Source: Dehalococcoidia bacterium
GTDB lineage: Bacteria; Chloroflexota; Dehalococcoidia; GIF9; AB-539-J10
Assembly: GCA_030615625.1 (NCBI GenBank)
Contig: JAUWYX010000003.1
Coordinates: 124,001-188,000 of the forward strand
Reading direction: 5' to 3'
Length of the DNA stretch: 64,000 nt
In this document: piece by piece, positions 41,031-51,004 of the stretch
Layout: the number at the start of each line of letters is the position of its first letter
Numbering within the stretch: position 1 is the stretch's first letter
Notes under the pieces: model-generated
What the model was told of the DNA's origin: nothing
The model's database searches: none
What the model saw: only the letters and a program-made list of their open reading frames with translations
Translations under genes and position numbers: made by a program

Positions 41031-42773
41031 CTACGGCACTGCCTCGCCCAGATTCCACTTGGCAAGCTCGACCACAAGATTTGCGGAGACCACGGTGCCG
41101 TCGGACTTAACCCCAACCGTGTGATAGCGGCCTGCGGCGACCTGGATGATGTCCGTCCAGCCCCCGACCTCAAGCTGCCCGTAGCCGTTGTATCCCACGG
41201 CGATCACGGTGCCGTCGGACTTGAGCCCCACTGTGTGAAAGCGGCCTGCGGCGACCTGGGTGATATTCCCCCAGTCACCGACATTGCACTGCCGGTAGTC
41301 GTTGGCTCCTACGGCGACCACGGTGCCGTCGGCCTTAAGCCCCATTGTGTGCCCCCCGTAAGGAAACCCAGGGCCGCCGCTGCCTGCGGCGACCTGGATG
41401 ATGTCCGTCCAGCTGCCGACGTCGCACTGCCCGTCGCCGTTATCTCCCACGGCGACCACGGTGTGGTCGAACTTAAGCCCTACTGTATGCAATTTGCCTG
41501 CGGCGACCTGGACGATGTCTGCCCAGTCACCGACATCGCACTGCCCGTCGCCGTTGGCTCCCACGGCGACCACGGTGCCGTCGGACTTAACCCCCACAGT
41601 GTGCTTCTCGCCTGTGGCGACCTGAGTGATGTCCGTCCAGCCGCCGACATTGCACTGCCCATCGTCGTTCCATCCCACGGCGACTGTAGTGTTGTCGGAC
41701 TTAACCCCCACAGTGTGCCAGTAGCCTGCGGCGACCTTGGTGATATCTGTCCAGTTGCCGACATCGCACTGCCCGCCCCAGTTGTCTCCCACGGCGACCG
41801 CGGTGTGGTCGGACTTAATCCCCACCGTGTGATAACGGCCTGCAGCGCTATAGATGATGTCCTCCCAGTTGCCGACATCACACTGCCCGGAGTCGCTTCC
41901 TCCCGCGGCGAATACAGCGCCGTCGGACTTAAGCCCCACCGTGTAATGGACGCCTGCAGCGACCTGGGTGATGTCCGTCCAGCCGCCGACCTCGCACTGC
42001 CCGTCCACGTTATCTCCCACGGCGACCACGGTGCCGTCGTCCTTAAGCCCCACCGTGTGAAAGTAGCCTGCGGAGACCTTGGCGATGTTCGTCCAGCTGC
42101 CGACATCACATTGGTCATAGTCATCGTATCCCACGGCAACCACGGTGCCGTCATCCTTAAGCCCCACTGTGTGATACCAGCCTGCAGCGATCTGGACGAT
42201 ATCCGTCCAACCGCCGACATCACACTGCCCGTAGTCGTTGTATCCCACGGCGATTACGGTGCCGTCGGACTTAAGCGCCACCGTGTGATAGACGCCTGCG
42301 GCGATCTTGACGATGTCCGTCCAGTTGCCGACATCGCATTGCCCGTAGTCATATCCCACGCCGCCCGCGGCGACCACGGTGCCGTTGGCCTTAAGCCCCA
42401 CCGTGTGATACTCGCCTGCGGCGACCTGGACGATGTCCGTCCAGTTGCCGACGCCATCCCGCTGCCCTTGCCAGAACGATCCCGTGGCGACTACAGTGCC
42501 GCCGGACTTAAGCGCCACCGTGTGATACCCGCCTGCGGCGACCTGGATGATGTGACTCCAGCTGCCGACATTACATTCCCCCCACCAGTTGTGTCCCACG
42601 GCGACCACGGTGCCATCGGACTTAAGCCCCACCACATGATACGAAGCCGCGACCATGGGGGTGCATTCGAGCGGAGCACAGCCTGCCATCCCGGCAATTA
42701 AGGCTACCATAACCAAAAAGATGCTGACTCTGGCCAAGTAATGGCGTCTCCTCGGACTAAGTATTGTCTTCAT
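41031..42773 (-). CDS. Second RCC1-like repeat lipoprotein, 14 repeats
   Basis: [32 protein letters not shown] lipobox and the same ~38 aa repeat; no CFI-type C-terminus. Confidence 0.87.
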   Translation of the reverse strand: MKTILSPRRRHYLARVSIFLVMVALIAGMAGCAPLECTPMVAASYHVVGLKSDGTVVAVGHNWWGECNVGSWSHIIQVAAGGYHTVALKSGGTVVATGSFWQGQRDGVGNWTDIVQVAAGEYHTVGLKANGTVVAAGGVGYDYGQCDVGNWTDIVKIAAGVYHTVALKSDGTVIAVGYNDYGQCDVGGWTDIVQIAAGWYHTVGLKDDGTVVAVGYDDYDQCDVGSWTNIAKVSAGYFHTVGLKDDGTVVAVGDNVDGQCEVGGWTDITQVAAGVHYTVGLKSDGAVFAAGGSDSGQCDVGNWEDIIYSAAGRYHTVGIKSDHTAVAVGDNWGGQCDVGNWTDITKVAAGYWHTVGVKSDNTTVAVGWNDDGQCNVGGWTDITQVATGEKHTVGVKSDGTVVAVGANGDGQCDVGDWADIVQVAAGKLHTVGLKFDHTVVAVGDNGDGQCDVGSWTDIIQVAAGSGGPGFPYGGHTMGLKADGTVVAVGANDYRQCNVGDWGNITQVAAGRFHTVGLKSDGTVIAVGYNGYGQLEVGGWTDIIQVAAGRYHTVGVKSDGTVVSANLVVELAKWNLGEAVP

Positions 42774-43121
42774 ACTCCACCTCCAGATTCTTGTAGTTGC
42801 TCCAACAAATTCCAAATGTCAAAATCCAAATGACAATTGAAATCCAAATGCTTAAAAGAGCCCGGTTCGCACGTCTACATGTGATGGGCTCATCATCGTG
42901 AGAACTACCGCAACCTTCCGACGCACACACTTGACCACCCACCCTATATTCGCCTTATGGTACTCATGGTACTATTATATGATGCCATTATTAAAATGTT
43001 ATTAAGGAAATTGTCATATATGGTAAAATTATTAAATTTTTATTAAAGAAATTGGCAATAGTTTTTGTAAAAAGGGGTCAACTCTATTTTTCTCCACCCA
43101 TTACAGGAAGGAGGGCTTAGG

Positions 43122-43691
43122 ATGATACGAGATTTAATATTAAAGAACAGAAGCTATCGGCGGTTTTATGAAGAAGTTGACATAAAACTTGAGACACTGA
43201 GAGAACTGGTTGACCTTGCCCGGCTCTCTGCATCGGCAAGAAATGCGCAGCCGCTTAAATACATCCTTTCCTGCGACCCTCAAAAGAATTCACTGATATT
43301 TCCACATCTGACATTGGGCGCATATCTCACGGGCTGGGCTGGTCCCGCTGAAGGGGAAAGACCATCGACATACATAATCATTCTCGGGAACACAGAGATA
43401 AGCCGGTTTTTGGACTACGACGCCGGGATAGCGGCACAAAGTATCATGCTGGGGGCGACTGAGAAGGGTTTAGGTGGCTGTATCATCGCTAATATACAAA
43501 AGGAAGGACTGCGTAAAGCTTTGAAGATACCACCACGATATGAGATACTACTTGTCCTGGCTCTGGGCAAGCCTAAAGAAAAGGTAGTGATAGAAACGGT
43601 CGGCCCCAATGGAGATACCAAGTACTGGCGTGACAGCAAGAGTGTGCATCATGTGCCGAAGCGACATCTGGATGATATAATCATTGACTAG
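43122..43691 (+). CDS. Nitroreductase family protein
   Basis: LILKNRSYRRFYEEVDIKLETLRELVDLARLSASARNAQPLKYIL. Confidence 0.9.
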   Translation: MIRDLILKNRSYRRFYEEVDIKLETLRELVDLARLSASARNAQPLKYILSCDPQKNSLIFPHLTLGAYLTGWAGPAEGERPSTYIIILGNTEISRFLDYDAGIAAQSIMLGATEKGLGGCIIANIQKEGLRKALKIPPRYEILLVLALGKPKEKVVIETVGPNGDTKYWRDSKSVHHVPKRHLDDIIID

Positions 43692-43959
43692 CTGACGCCA
43701 AGCAACACTATCTTATGCACAGATACGAAAACTAAAATATCGCTGAACTGAGAACTGAGCCACTGGGTCGGGAGCAGGTGTATAATACACTATCCACAAC
43801 AAATCTTCGGGCTACCCTGCCCCAAGAATTCCTCGGATGTTACTTGCAAACAGGAGAAAGGAGATGATGCGCCGGCAAGTGTTGAAACGAGGACGTCTTA
43901 TTCCAATCTGAACCGCTGTTTTTGAAGTGAAGAAAGCTTTGTCAGGAAGGAGATAGCTT

Positions 43960-44808
43960 ATGGAGGTTAGGCTTAATACGCATGGGCGGAACTCATTGGC
44001 AACCAAAGTTTTCTTCAGCGACGAAAGTGGTTTCGAAGTTGCCTCCGTAATCGTGGCAGGCAAAACTGATGCTGTTCTCATCGATGCACAGTGGACGTTG
44101 TCAAATGCCCACCGAGTAATCGCAGAAATATTGGAAACAGGCAAATATCTTAAAACGATTTACATTACCCATGCGCATCCCGACCATTACTTTGGATTGG
44201 GTACTATTGCAGAAGCCTTCCCGGAAGCCCGGGTTGTAGCACTCCCTGGAGTAGCCCGTGTCATCAACAAACAGTTTTTTGGCAAAATAGAGCACTGGGA
44301 AAAAGTGATCGGAGTTATAAACGTACCCAGAAGAACAGCCAAAATTGAGTCTCTCACCGAGAACTACTTCGAATTGGAAGGGGAACGTATCGAGATTATC
44401 CCCGGAGTGATCGGGGACATGAAATATAACACAGTAGTCTGGATTCCTTCAATACGGACTCTGGTCGGCAGCGATGTTCTTTTCAACCAAGCACATCCTT
44501 TTACGTGCGAGCTTACTGCCGAAGAACGACAGCAATGGATACGGGATATTGGGCGCTTGGAGAAACTGGATGCTGAGGTAATAATTCCTGGCCATCAGAA
44601 ACCGGGAATGCCCTTCGACTCCAGTTCATTCGATTTCACCAGGGACTATCTTGTCGCTACTGAAGAGGAACTGACAAGAACAAAGGACGTAGCCAGTTTC
44701 TATTACGCCATGGTCAAACGCTTCCCCGAAGCCAATCTTTTCATCAGTAATGAAATGAACGCAAATGTGTTCAAAGGGGGCATGAGCTGGAATTGGCGGG
44801 AATATTAG
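43960..44808 (+). CDS. MBL-fold metallo-hydrolase
   Basis: IYITHAHPDHYFGLG (HxHxDH), DAEVIIPGHQKPG. Confidence 0.9.
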   Translation: MEVRLNTHGRNSLATKVFFSDESGFEVASVIVAGKTDAVLIDAQWTLSNAHRVIAEILETGKYLKTIYITHAHPDHYFGLGTIAEAFPEARVVALPGVARVINKQFFGKIEHWEKVIGVINVPRRTAKIESLTENYFELEGERIEIIPGVIGDMKYNTVVWIPSIRTLVGSDVLFNQAHPFTCELTAEERQQWIRDIGRLEKLDAEVIIPGHQKPGMPFDSSSFDFTRDYLVATEEELTRTKDVASFYYAMVKRFPEANLFISNEMNANVFKGGMSWNWREY

Positions 44809-45067
44809 GGTATGGTTATTGAGCAAAGTTGCCAGACGCTCTTCGAGACGGCTTCTGAATGATACCGAGAACGGCACATTAGCCTGCCCGATATTCCAAG
44901 AAAAGATCCAATTGTGACTGAGCGGGAATGAACGGACGCCGAGGTAGGAAAGCAACGAATAAAGGCGATGGCAGGTGCCTCAATAACGTCGACAAATGCG
45001 GTGGCTAGGAATGTGAGTACCAATATCTCTATCGTACGTCGAAAACTACGAAGGAGGATTACGCAAA

Positions 45068-45496
45068 ATGGCGGCAAAATATGGGAAATATATTATCACC
45101 AGGGCAAAATCTGACTTGAGGGCTCCTTTGTACAGGGTCGATGCTGCCGAGATAGCCGCTGGTAACCACACTCGTTTGCTATATTTGGATGACGAGGTCA
45201 TAAAAGGGGCCTTCTATGTAGAATGTGTCTGGTACTGGAAAGGGTCCGAACAGCCCATAGTTGGAGCTCATACACACGCTTTTGACGAAGTCATAGCATT
45301 TCTGGGAACTAATCGAGAAGACCCGCAGGACTTGTGTGGAGAAGTCGAATTATGGTTGGAGGACGAAAAGCATATACTCACCAAAAGCTGTCTGGTCTTT
45401 GTCCCAAAAGGAATGAAGCACTGCCCATTGATTATCAGGAGAGTAGATAGACCTATATTCCACTTCACCACCGGGCCTGGGGGCAGGTACAAGTAG
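45068..45496 (+). CDS. Cupin-like hypothetical protein
   Basis: PIVGAHTHAFDEVIAFLGTN...GEVELWLEDEKHILTKSCLVFVPKGMKHCPLII. Confidence 0.75.
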   Translation: MAAKYGKYIITRAKSDLRAPLYRVDAAEIAAGNHTRLLYLDDEVIKGAFYVECVWYWKGSEQPIVGAHTHAFDEVIAFLGTNREDPQDLCGEVELWLEDEKHILTKSCLVFVPKGMKHCPLIIRRVDRPIFHFTTGPGGRYK

Positions 45497-45522
45497 ACTG
45501 AAATTGAAAACAACTGAGGAGG

Positions 45523-46332
45523 ATGGAACCTATGAAACTAAAAGATAAAGTAGCTATTATTACTGGTGGGGGGACTGGCATAGGGAAGGCCATTAGCCTA
45601 GCCTTGGCTAACGAAGGAGCGGCCGTGGTCATAGCCGCTCGTAACCTCTCCAGATTGGAACAGGCAGCTAAAGACATCAAATCTAGAGGCGGTAAGGCAA
45701 GGGCAATACAAACCGATATTTCTGACCATGAGCAGGTAAAGCGGATGGTAGCTCAGACTATCAAAGACTTTGGACAGATTGATATATTGGTAAATAATGC
45801 TGCCAGGGGTACCTTTAATAACGCTGATGTAGTCGATATGAATCTAAAGGAGTGGCATGATAGTTTGGCGATAAATCTAACCGGGATTATGTTTTGCTCT
45901 CGAGAGGCACTTAAATATATGATTCCCCGCAAAAGTGGTAATATTATCAACATTAGCAGCGTGGCGGGAATATCTGGAGTTCCCAAAGAAAGCCCGTATG
46001 TCGCTAGCAAATGGGGCGTAATTGGCTTTACGGAAACGCTGGCTATCGAAGTCGGTAGATTCGGTATTCGTGTTAACTGCATCAGCCCTGGCGCTACTCG
46101 GACTCAAGAATTTGAGGACTGGGTGAGGGTTTCGGCTGCCGATGCCGGTATCTCCTACGAAGAAATGATGAGTAAGATCACGGACAATAATGCCCTGAAG
46201 AGAATAGCCGAACCATCTGAAATAGCGGCTTGTGTTGTGTTTCTGGCTTCAGATGATTCCAGTGCTATGACTGGACACAACCTCGTTGTCAGTTGTGGCT
46301 TTCACTTAATTCACCCAAACATGATCCACTGA
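45523..46332 (+). CDS. SDR family oxidoreductase
   Basis: KVAIITGGGTGIGKAISLALA; NNAARGTF; SPYVASKWGVIGFTETLA. Confidence 0.94.
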   Translation: MEPMKLKDKVAIITGGGTGIGKAISLALANEGAAVVIAARNLSRLEQAAKDIKSRGGKARAIQTDISDHEQVKRMVAQTIKDFGQIDILVNNAARGTFNNADVVDMNLKEWHDSLAINLTGIMFCSREALKYMIPRKSGNIINISSVAGISGVPKESPYVASKWGVIGFTETLAIEVGRFGIRVNCISPGATRTQEFEDWVRVSAADAGISYEEMMSKITDNNALKRIAEPSEIAACVVFLASDDSSAMTGHNLVVSCGFHLIHPNMIH

Positions 46333-46375
46333 GCACGTGCCAAAGCGACCCCTGGATGATATAATCATCAGCTAG
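46331..46375 (+). pseudogene. Nitroreductase 3'-end remnant (duplicate of 43650-43692)
   Basis: gtgccaaagcgacccctggatgatataatcatcagctag vs gtgccgaagcgacatctggatgatataatcattgactag (HVPKRxLDDIII). Confidence 0.75.
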
Positions 46376-46404
46376 ATACAGGCTGAAGGAAAGGCAAGAG
46401 CATT

Positions 46405-47700
46405 ATGCCACGCTATTTTATTTGGACCATTGGCTGCCAGATGAATAAGGCAGAATCCCAGCAAATAGCTGGATATTTAGATTCTGCCGGCTATCAGGCA
46501 GCGACTTCTTTTTCCCATGCCGATTTGGTGGTTCTCAATACATGCGTGGTAAGAAAAAGCGCGGAGAATAAGGTTCTAGGCACCCTGAATCTGTTGAAAG
46601 GTCTGAAAAATGAACATCCCAATCTCCAGATACTTGTTACCGGATGTTTGGTCAACTCCGACTCCCAGGAAGTGAAGAGACGATTTCCTCATGTTGATTT
46701 ACTATTTAAGCCCGGCGATTACCCTGAGCTAATTGCCTGGGGACAAAAGCAAGGCATCCTTATTGAGCAGAGATTGCTCCGCTACCCCCGCAATGACGGT
46801 TGGATAGCTCCCTCGCCATGCGCTCTTATCCCCATCATCCAGGGCTGTGATAATTTTTGCTCATATTGCATTGTCCCCTACAGGAGGGGAAGGGAGGTGA
46901 GTCGTCCTCTGGAGGAGATAGTCTGTGAAGTGGAGGAGCTAGCAAGACGAGGCATAAAAGAAGTAACTCTGCTGGGGCAGAATGTTGATTCCTACGGACA
47001 CGATTTGCCCGGGCATCCCGACCTTGCTGATTTGCTAAACGAATTAAGCAGCATAGATAACCTTGCCAGGATTCGCTTTCTGACAAATCACCCCAAGGAT
47101 ATAAGCCTGAAGCTCATTGAGACCATGGCTTCTCTGAGCAAGGTCTGTGAGCATCTGGAGTTGCCGGTTCAATCAGGGGATAATGATATATTAAAGGCTA
47201 TGAGGCGAGGATATAGCGTGGAACAATATAGAGAACTTGTTCACACTGTTCGCCGCAAGGTCCCTCAAATATCCCTGAGCACAGATATAATCGTGGGCTT
47301 TCCTGGAGAAACAGAGGAACAATTTGAGCACAGCCTATCTCTGGCCCAGGAAATGAAGTTTGATGTTGTTCATTTGGCAGCTTATTCTCCTCGCTCTGGC
47401 ACCATTGCCTGGCAGGAATATCAAGATAATATTCCTGCGGAAGTTAAGAAGGAAAGGCTCAATAAGATTGAAGAGCTTCAAACAGCTATAGCTAGCAAGA
47501 TTAATTCACACCTTCAAGGCAAGCAGGTGGAGGTGCTGGTAGAAGGCAGGAAGAAGGGGAAATGGTTTGGGCGCACCCGGAGCAATAAGCTGGTTTTCTT
47601 TGAAGATGCTGGCGACTGGCTGGGCCAATTAGCAAGAGTCCGGATTGAGAAGACAAGTCCCTGGTCGCTGGGAGGCGAAGTTAAAAAAATAATTAATTAA
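46405..47700 (+). CDS. miaB: tRNA-2-methylthio-N6-dimethylallyladenosine synthase MiaB
   Basis: IWTIGCQMNKAESQQIAGYL; IIQGCDNFCSYCIVPYRRGREVSRP; STDIIVGFPGETEEQF; TRAM-like C-terminus. Confidence 0.94.
   Translation: MPRYFIWTIGCQMNKAESQQIAGYLDSAGYQAATSFSHADLVVLNTCVVRKSAENKVLGTLNLLKGLKNEHPNLQILVTGCLVNSDSQEVKRRFPHVDLLFKPGDYPELIAWGQKQGILIEQRLLRYPRNDGWIAPSPCALIPIIQGCDNFCSYCIVPYRRGREVSRPLEEIVCEVEELARRGIKEVTLLGQNVDSYGHDLPGHPDLADLLNELSSIDNLARIRFLTNHPKDISLKLIETMASLSKVCEHLELPVQSGDNDILKAMRRGYSVEQYRELVHTVRRKVPQISLSTDIIVGFPGETEEQFEHSLSLAQEMKFDVVHLAAYSPRSGTIAWQEYQDNIPAEVKKERLNKIEELQTAIASKINSHLQGKQVEVLVEGRKKGKWFGRTRSNKLVFFEDAGDWLGQLARVRIEKTSPWSLGGEVKKIIN
46769..46797 (-). repeat. Palindromic repeat (inverted relative to pheT copy) in frame within miaB, encoding RLLRYPRND
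   Basis: Reverse complement GTCATTGCGGGGGTAGCGGAGCAATCTC aligns with GTCATTGCGAGCGAAGCGAAGCAATCTC. Confidence 0.75.
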
Positions 47701-47710
47701 AGGAGGTTAC

Positions 47711-48004
47711 ATGGAAGGTCTAGGAACATGGGGAATGGTTATCTTTTTGGTAGCAATTTTTGCCCTGATGTATTTCTTGATGATCAGGCCGAGGCAGAAG
47801 CAGCAAAAACAACACGAGGAAATGGAGAAGGAACTGAGAGTGGGAGACAAGGTGATTATAGCTGGTGGGATTTACGGACAAATTGAAAGTCTTGGTGAAG
47901 AAACTGTGATTCTGAAAATAGAGTCAGGAGCAACAATGAGGGTTGCCAGAAACAGTATACTTGGCAAACAAGAGGTTGAGGAAAGTGGTGGGGGAGTATT
48001 CTGA
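47711..48004 (+). CDS. yajC: Preprotein translocase subunit YajC
   Basis: FALMYFLMIRPRQKQQKQHEEMEKELRVGDKVIIAGGIYGQI. Confidence 0.93.
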   Translation: MEGLGTWGMVIFLVAIFALMYFLMIRPRQKQQKQHEEMEKELRVGDKVIIAGGIYGQIESLGEETVILKIESGATMRVARNSILGKQEVEESGGGVF

Positions 48005-48009
48005 CGTTT

Positions 48010-49464
48010 ATGCCTGAGGAATTTTCTCTAGGCCGCCTTTTTTCTCCCAGCAGTGTTGCTATTGTAGGAGCTTCTTTAAACCCTTTTTCCGGGGGATACC
48101 AATTCACGCGTTTTCTTATAGACCATGGCTTCCAGGGCAAACTTTATCCGGTGAACCCAACATCAAGTGAGATTCTTGGGCTTAAAGTCTATTCCAGGCT
48201 AACAGAAGTCCCTGAGTCAAGCGTGGACTATGTGATCTCCTGCATACCTGCCGAAGGTGTGTTGTCTTTGCTTGAGGATTGTGGCAAGAAAAATGTCAAG
48301 CTTGTCCATCTATTTACAGCCAGGCTGAAAGAGACGGGAAGAGATAAAGAGACAAAGCTTCAAGGTGAAATCCTGGGAAAAGCGAAAAAGCTGGGCATTA
48401 GAATTCTCGGGCCAAATTGTATGGGAATCTACTACCCGAGGTTAGGTTTGTCTTTTAATCACGAGCTGCCCAGAGAAAGTGGACCGGTGGGGGGATTTTT
48501 TCAAAGCGGCGGGGGAGCCGGGGAATTTGTCCGCTACGCTGCTTTAAGAGGAGTCCGTTTCAGTAAAGTTATAAGCTATGGTAATGCCTCAGACATTGAC
48601 GAGGTTGAGTTATTAAACTATTTTGCCTCTGATAATGAAACGAAGGTAATTGCTTCCTATATTGAGGGAGTTAAAGATGGCAGGAAATTTGCTGAGGCAT
48701 TAGCACTGGCTGCGAAAAAGAAGCCAGTCATAATTCTCAAGGGGGGAAGGGGTAAAACAGGGGCAAAATTAGCACTCTCCCATACTGCATCACTAGCTGG
48801 CTCTGTCAAGGTTTGGCAAGCAATGTTAAAGCAATACGGGGCCATTATGGTCAGTAATTTTCAAGAGCTAATAGACCAGGTTGTCGCATTTACCTTTTTG
48901 CCGCCTATCACCGGCAGGAGGGTAATCGTTGCTGGAGGTGGAGGTGGGAAGAGTATGGTCTCGGCTGATGTCTGGGAAGAAGAAGGCTTCGAGTTACCAG
49001 AATTATCTGTGGAGTTCAGGAAAAAGCTTAAAGAGAAAGTCCCCGAACTGTGGGATTGGGTCAGAAATCCTATAGATGCCTCTCTTTTTCAAGGCACACC
49101 TGTGGTGGATATAAACTTGCTGGAGTGGCTCAGTAGTGAAGACGGATTTGATATTTTAGTTGCCAATTTGACTCAGGACGACCCTCTGTCCAACGATATA
49201 TGGGAAAAAGTGCTGGCAGCAAATTTTTTGCACAGTGTAATGGCAATTAAGAAGAATGGTAAGCCTGTAGTCTGTGTTATTGAAACGGGAGAAATTGGTC
49301 TGGCGGAGATGGAAAGCTGGAAATGGAGAGCTATTGCTGAGACGAGAAGACAAATTATTAACCAAGGTTTAGCTGTTTTCCCTTCGCCGGAGAGGGCGGC
49401 AAGAGCAACAATGAGATTAGTAAATTACTGGACATGGCGGAAAAATGAAAACGAATTATTGTGA
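48010..49464 (+). CDS. CoA-binding / acyl-CoA synthetase (ADP-forming)-type protein
   Basis: LFSPSSVAIVGASLNPFSGGYQFTRFLIDHGFQGKLYPVNP; LALSHTASLAGS. Confidence 0.88.
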   Translation: MPEEFSLGRLFSPSSVAIVGASLNPFSGGYQFTRFLIDHGFQGKLYPVNPTSSEILGLKVYSRLTEVPESSVDYVISCIPAEGVLSLLEDCGKKNVKLVHLFTARLKETGRDKETKLQGEILGKAKKLGIRILGPNCMGIYYPRLGLSFNHELPRESGPVGGFFQSGGGAGEFVRYAALRGVRFSKVISYGNASDIDEVELLNYFASDNETKVIASYIEGVKDGRKFAEALALAAKKKPVIILKGGRGKTGAKLALSHTASLAGSVKVWQAMLKQYGAIMVSNFQELIDQVVAFTFLPPITGRRVIVAGGGGGKSMVSADVWEEEGFELPELSVEFRKKLKEKVPELWDWVRNPIDASLFQGTPVVDINLLEWLSSEDGFDILVANLTQDDPLSNDIWEKVLAANFLHSVMAIKKNGKPVVCVIETGEIGLAEMESWKWRAIAETRRQIINQGLAVFPSPERAARATMRLVNYWTWRKNENELL

Positions 49465-51004
49465 TTATATTATAGTGGGCAGTGGCATTGCCGGGCTTTA
49501 TATTGCCTTGCTTGCTATAGAACGGGGCAGCGTCCTTATCCTGACTAAGGGAAATATAGATGACTGCAACACCAAGTATGCTCAGGGGGGCATTGCTGTG
49601 CCCATGGGCAGGGATGATTCTCCCGAGCTGCACTTCAAAGACACGATGGCTGCCGGAGATGGCCTGTGCGATTCCGAGGCAGCGCGCATTTTGACTGATG
49701 AGGCTGCCGATTGCATCGCTGACTTAATCAAATTTGGAGTGCCCTTTGACACTTTGGACGGTGAAATTACCTTGACCAGAGAGGCAGCCCATAGTGTGCC
49801 CCGCGTTATGCATGCCGGCGGAGATGCCACCGGGGAGCATATCGAGGTTACCTTAAGTCGCCAGGTGCGCTCTACTCCTATCAAAGTCTTGGAAAATTGC
49901 CTGGCTAGCGAAATTTTAGTCCAGAAAGATAAGGTAGTTGGCGTGAGAGCTCTCGATTGTCGTACTGGCTCTGTGGAAGAATATCACTGCCAATTCCTCA
50001 TCTTAGCTACTGGTGGTGCTGGTAAGTTGTTTAAATATACCACTAACTCCGATGTAGTCACTGGCGATGGGATAGCTTTAGCTTTTGAAGTCGGTGCCGA
50101 AATAAGCGATATAGAATTTTTCCAGTTTCATCCCACTGTTCTTCGCCTGCCGGGAGTAGCTCCTTTCCTCATCTCTGAAGCAGTCAGGGGGGAGGGTGGC
50201 ATACTTAAAAATGTGGAAGGTCATCGTTTCATGTCAGATTATGCTGCTGAGGCTGAGCTGGCGACTAGAGATATAGTAGCTCGCAGCATTGTTTATGAGA
50301 TGAAGAAAACTCACAGCGATAGAGTTTTTCTGGACGTTACTCATTTGCCATCTCGGTTAATTACCACCCGCTTTCCCCGTATATATAGCTTCTGTCGAGA
50401 CCACGGCCTGGATATCACCAAGGGACTTATCCCCGTTGCCCCAGCCGCTCACTACCTTATGGGAGGGGTGAGGGTCAATAATTGGGGGGAGACAAATATC
50501 CCAGGGTTATTTGCTGCTGGCGAGACCGCCTGTACTGGAGTGCATGGTGCTAACAGGCTGGCATCAAATTCCCTGCTTGAGTCAGTTGTTTTCAGCAAGA
50601 GGGTAATGCAGAGAACTGAAATGACTGCCGCTCCTCGTCATTGCGAGGAGCAAAGCGACGAAGCAATCTCCTATTGCCTCCCCGAACGTGAGGTGCTGCC
50701 CAAGGTACCATCGCTTAATCTACCCAACCTGCAGTCCCTTATGTGGGATAAAGTAGGAATCATTCGTTCTGGCAAGAGCCTCAAAGAGGCGGCAAGCATT
50801 TTGGCCACCTGGGAAAGCCCCCTGTCTCAACCCAGTGGCCGTCCCTCCTATGAACTAAATAATTTGGTATTATGTGCCAGGCTCATGACTGAGGCCGCTT
50901 TGCTCCGCGAAGAAAGTCGTGGCGCTCACTTTCGCACAGATTTCCCACGGACTTCGCCAGAATGGCACCGGCATATCGTTTTTAGGAAAAATGTCATCAA
51001 GTAA
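49445..51004 (+). CDS. nadB: L-aspartate oxidase
   Basis: DYIIVGSGIAGLYIALLA; KYAQGGIAVPMGRDDSPELHFKDTMAAGDGL; GVHGANRLASNSLLESVVF. Confidence 0.94.
   Translation: MKTNYCDYIIVGSGIAGLYIALLAIERGSVLILTKGNIDDCNTKYAQGGIAVPMGRDDSPELHFKDTMAAGDGLCDSEAARILTDEAADCIADLIKFGVPFDTLDGEITLTREAAHSVPRVMHAGGDATGEHIEVTLSRQVRSTPIKVLENCLASEILVQKDKVVGVRALDCRTGSVEEYHCQFLILATGGAGKLFKYTTNSDVVTGDGIALAFEVGAEISDIEFFQFHPTVLRLPGVAPFLISEAVRGEGGILKNVEGHRFMSDYAAEAELATRDIVARSIVYEMKKTHSDRVFLDVTHLPSRLITTRFPRIYSFCRDHGLDITKGLIPVAPAAHYLMGGVRVNNWGETNIPGLFAAGETACTGVHGANRLASNSLLESVVFSKRVMQRTEMTAAPRHCEEQSDEAISYCLPEREVLPKVPSLNLPNLQSLMWDKVGIIRSGKSLKEAASILATWESPLSQPSGRPSYELNNLVLCARLMTEAALLREESRGAHFRTDFPRTSPEWHRHIVFRKNVIK
50637..50670 (+). 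repeat. Palindromic repeat in frame within nadB, encoding RHCEEQSDEAIS
   Basis: GTCATTGCGAGGAGCAAAGCGACGAAGCAATCTC; matches the pheT copy with small insertions. Confidence 0.8.

Noticed and set aside
41121-42701. 526 aa plus-strand ORF opposite the second RCC1 gene
   Set aside because: Same antisense artefact as above.
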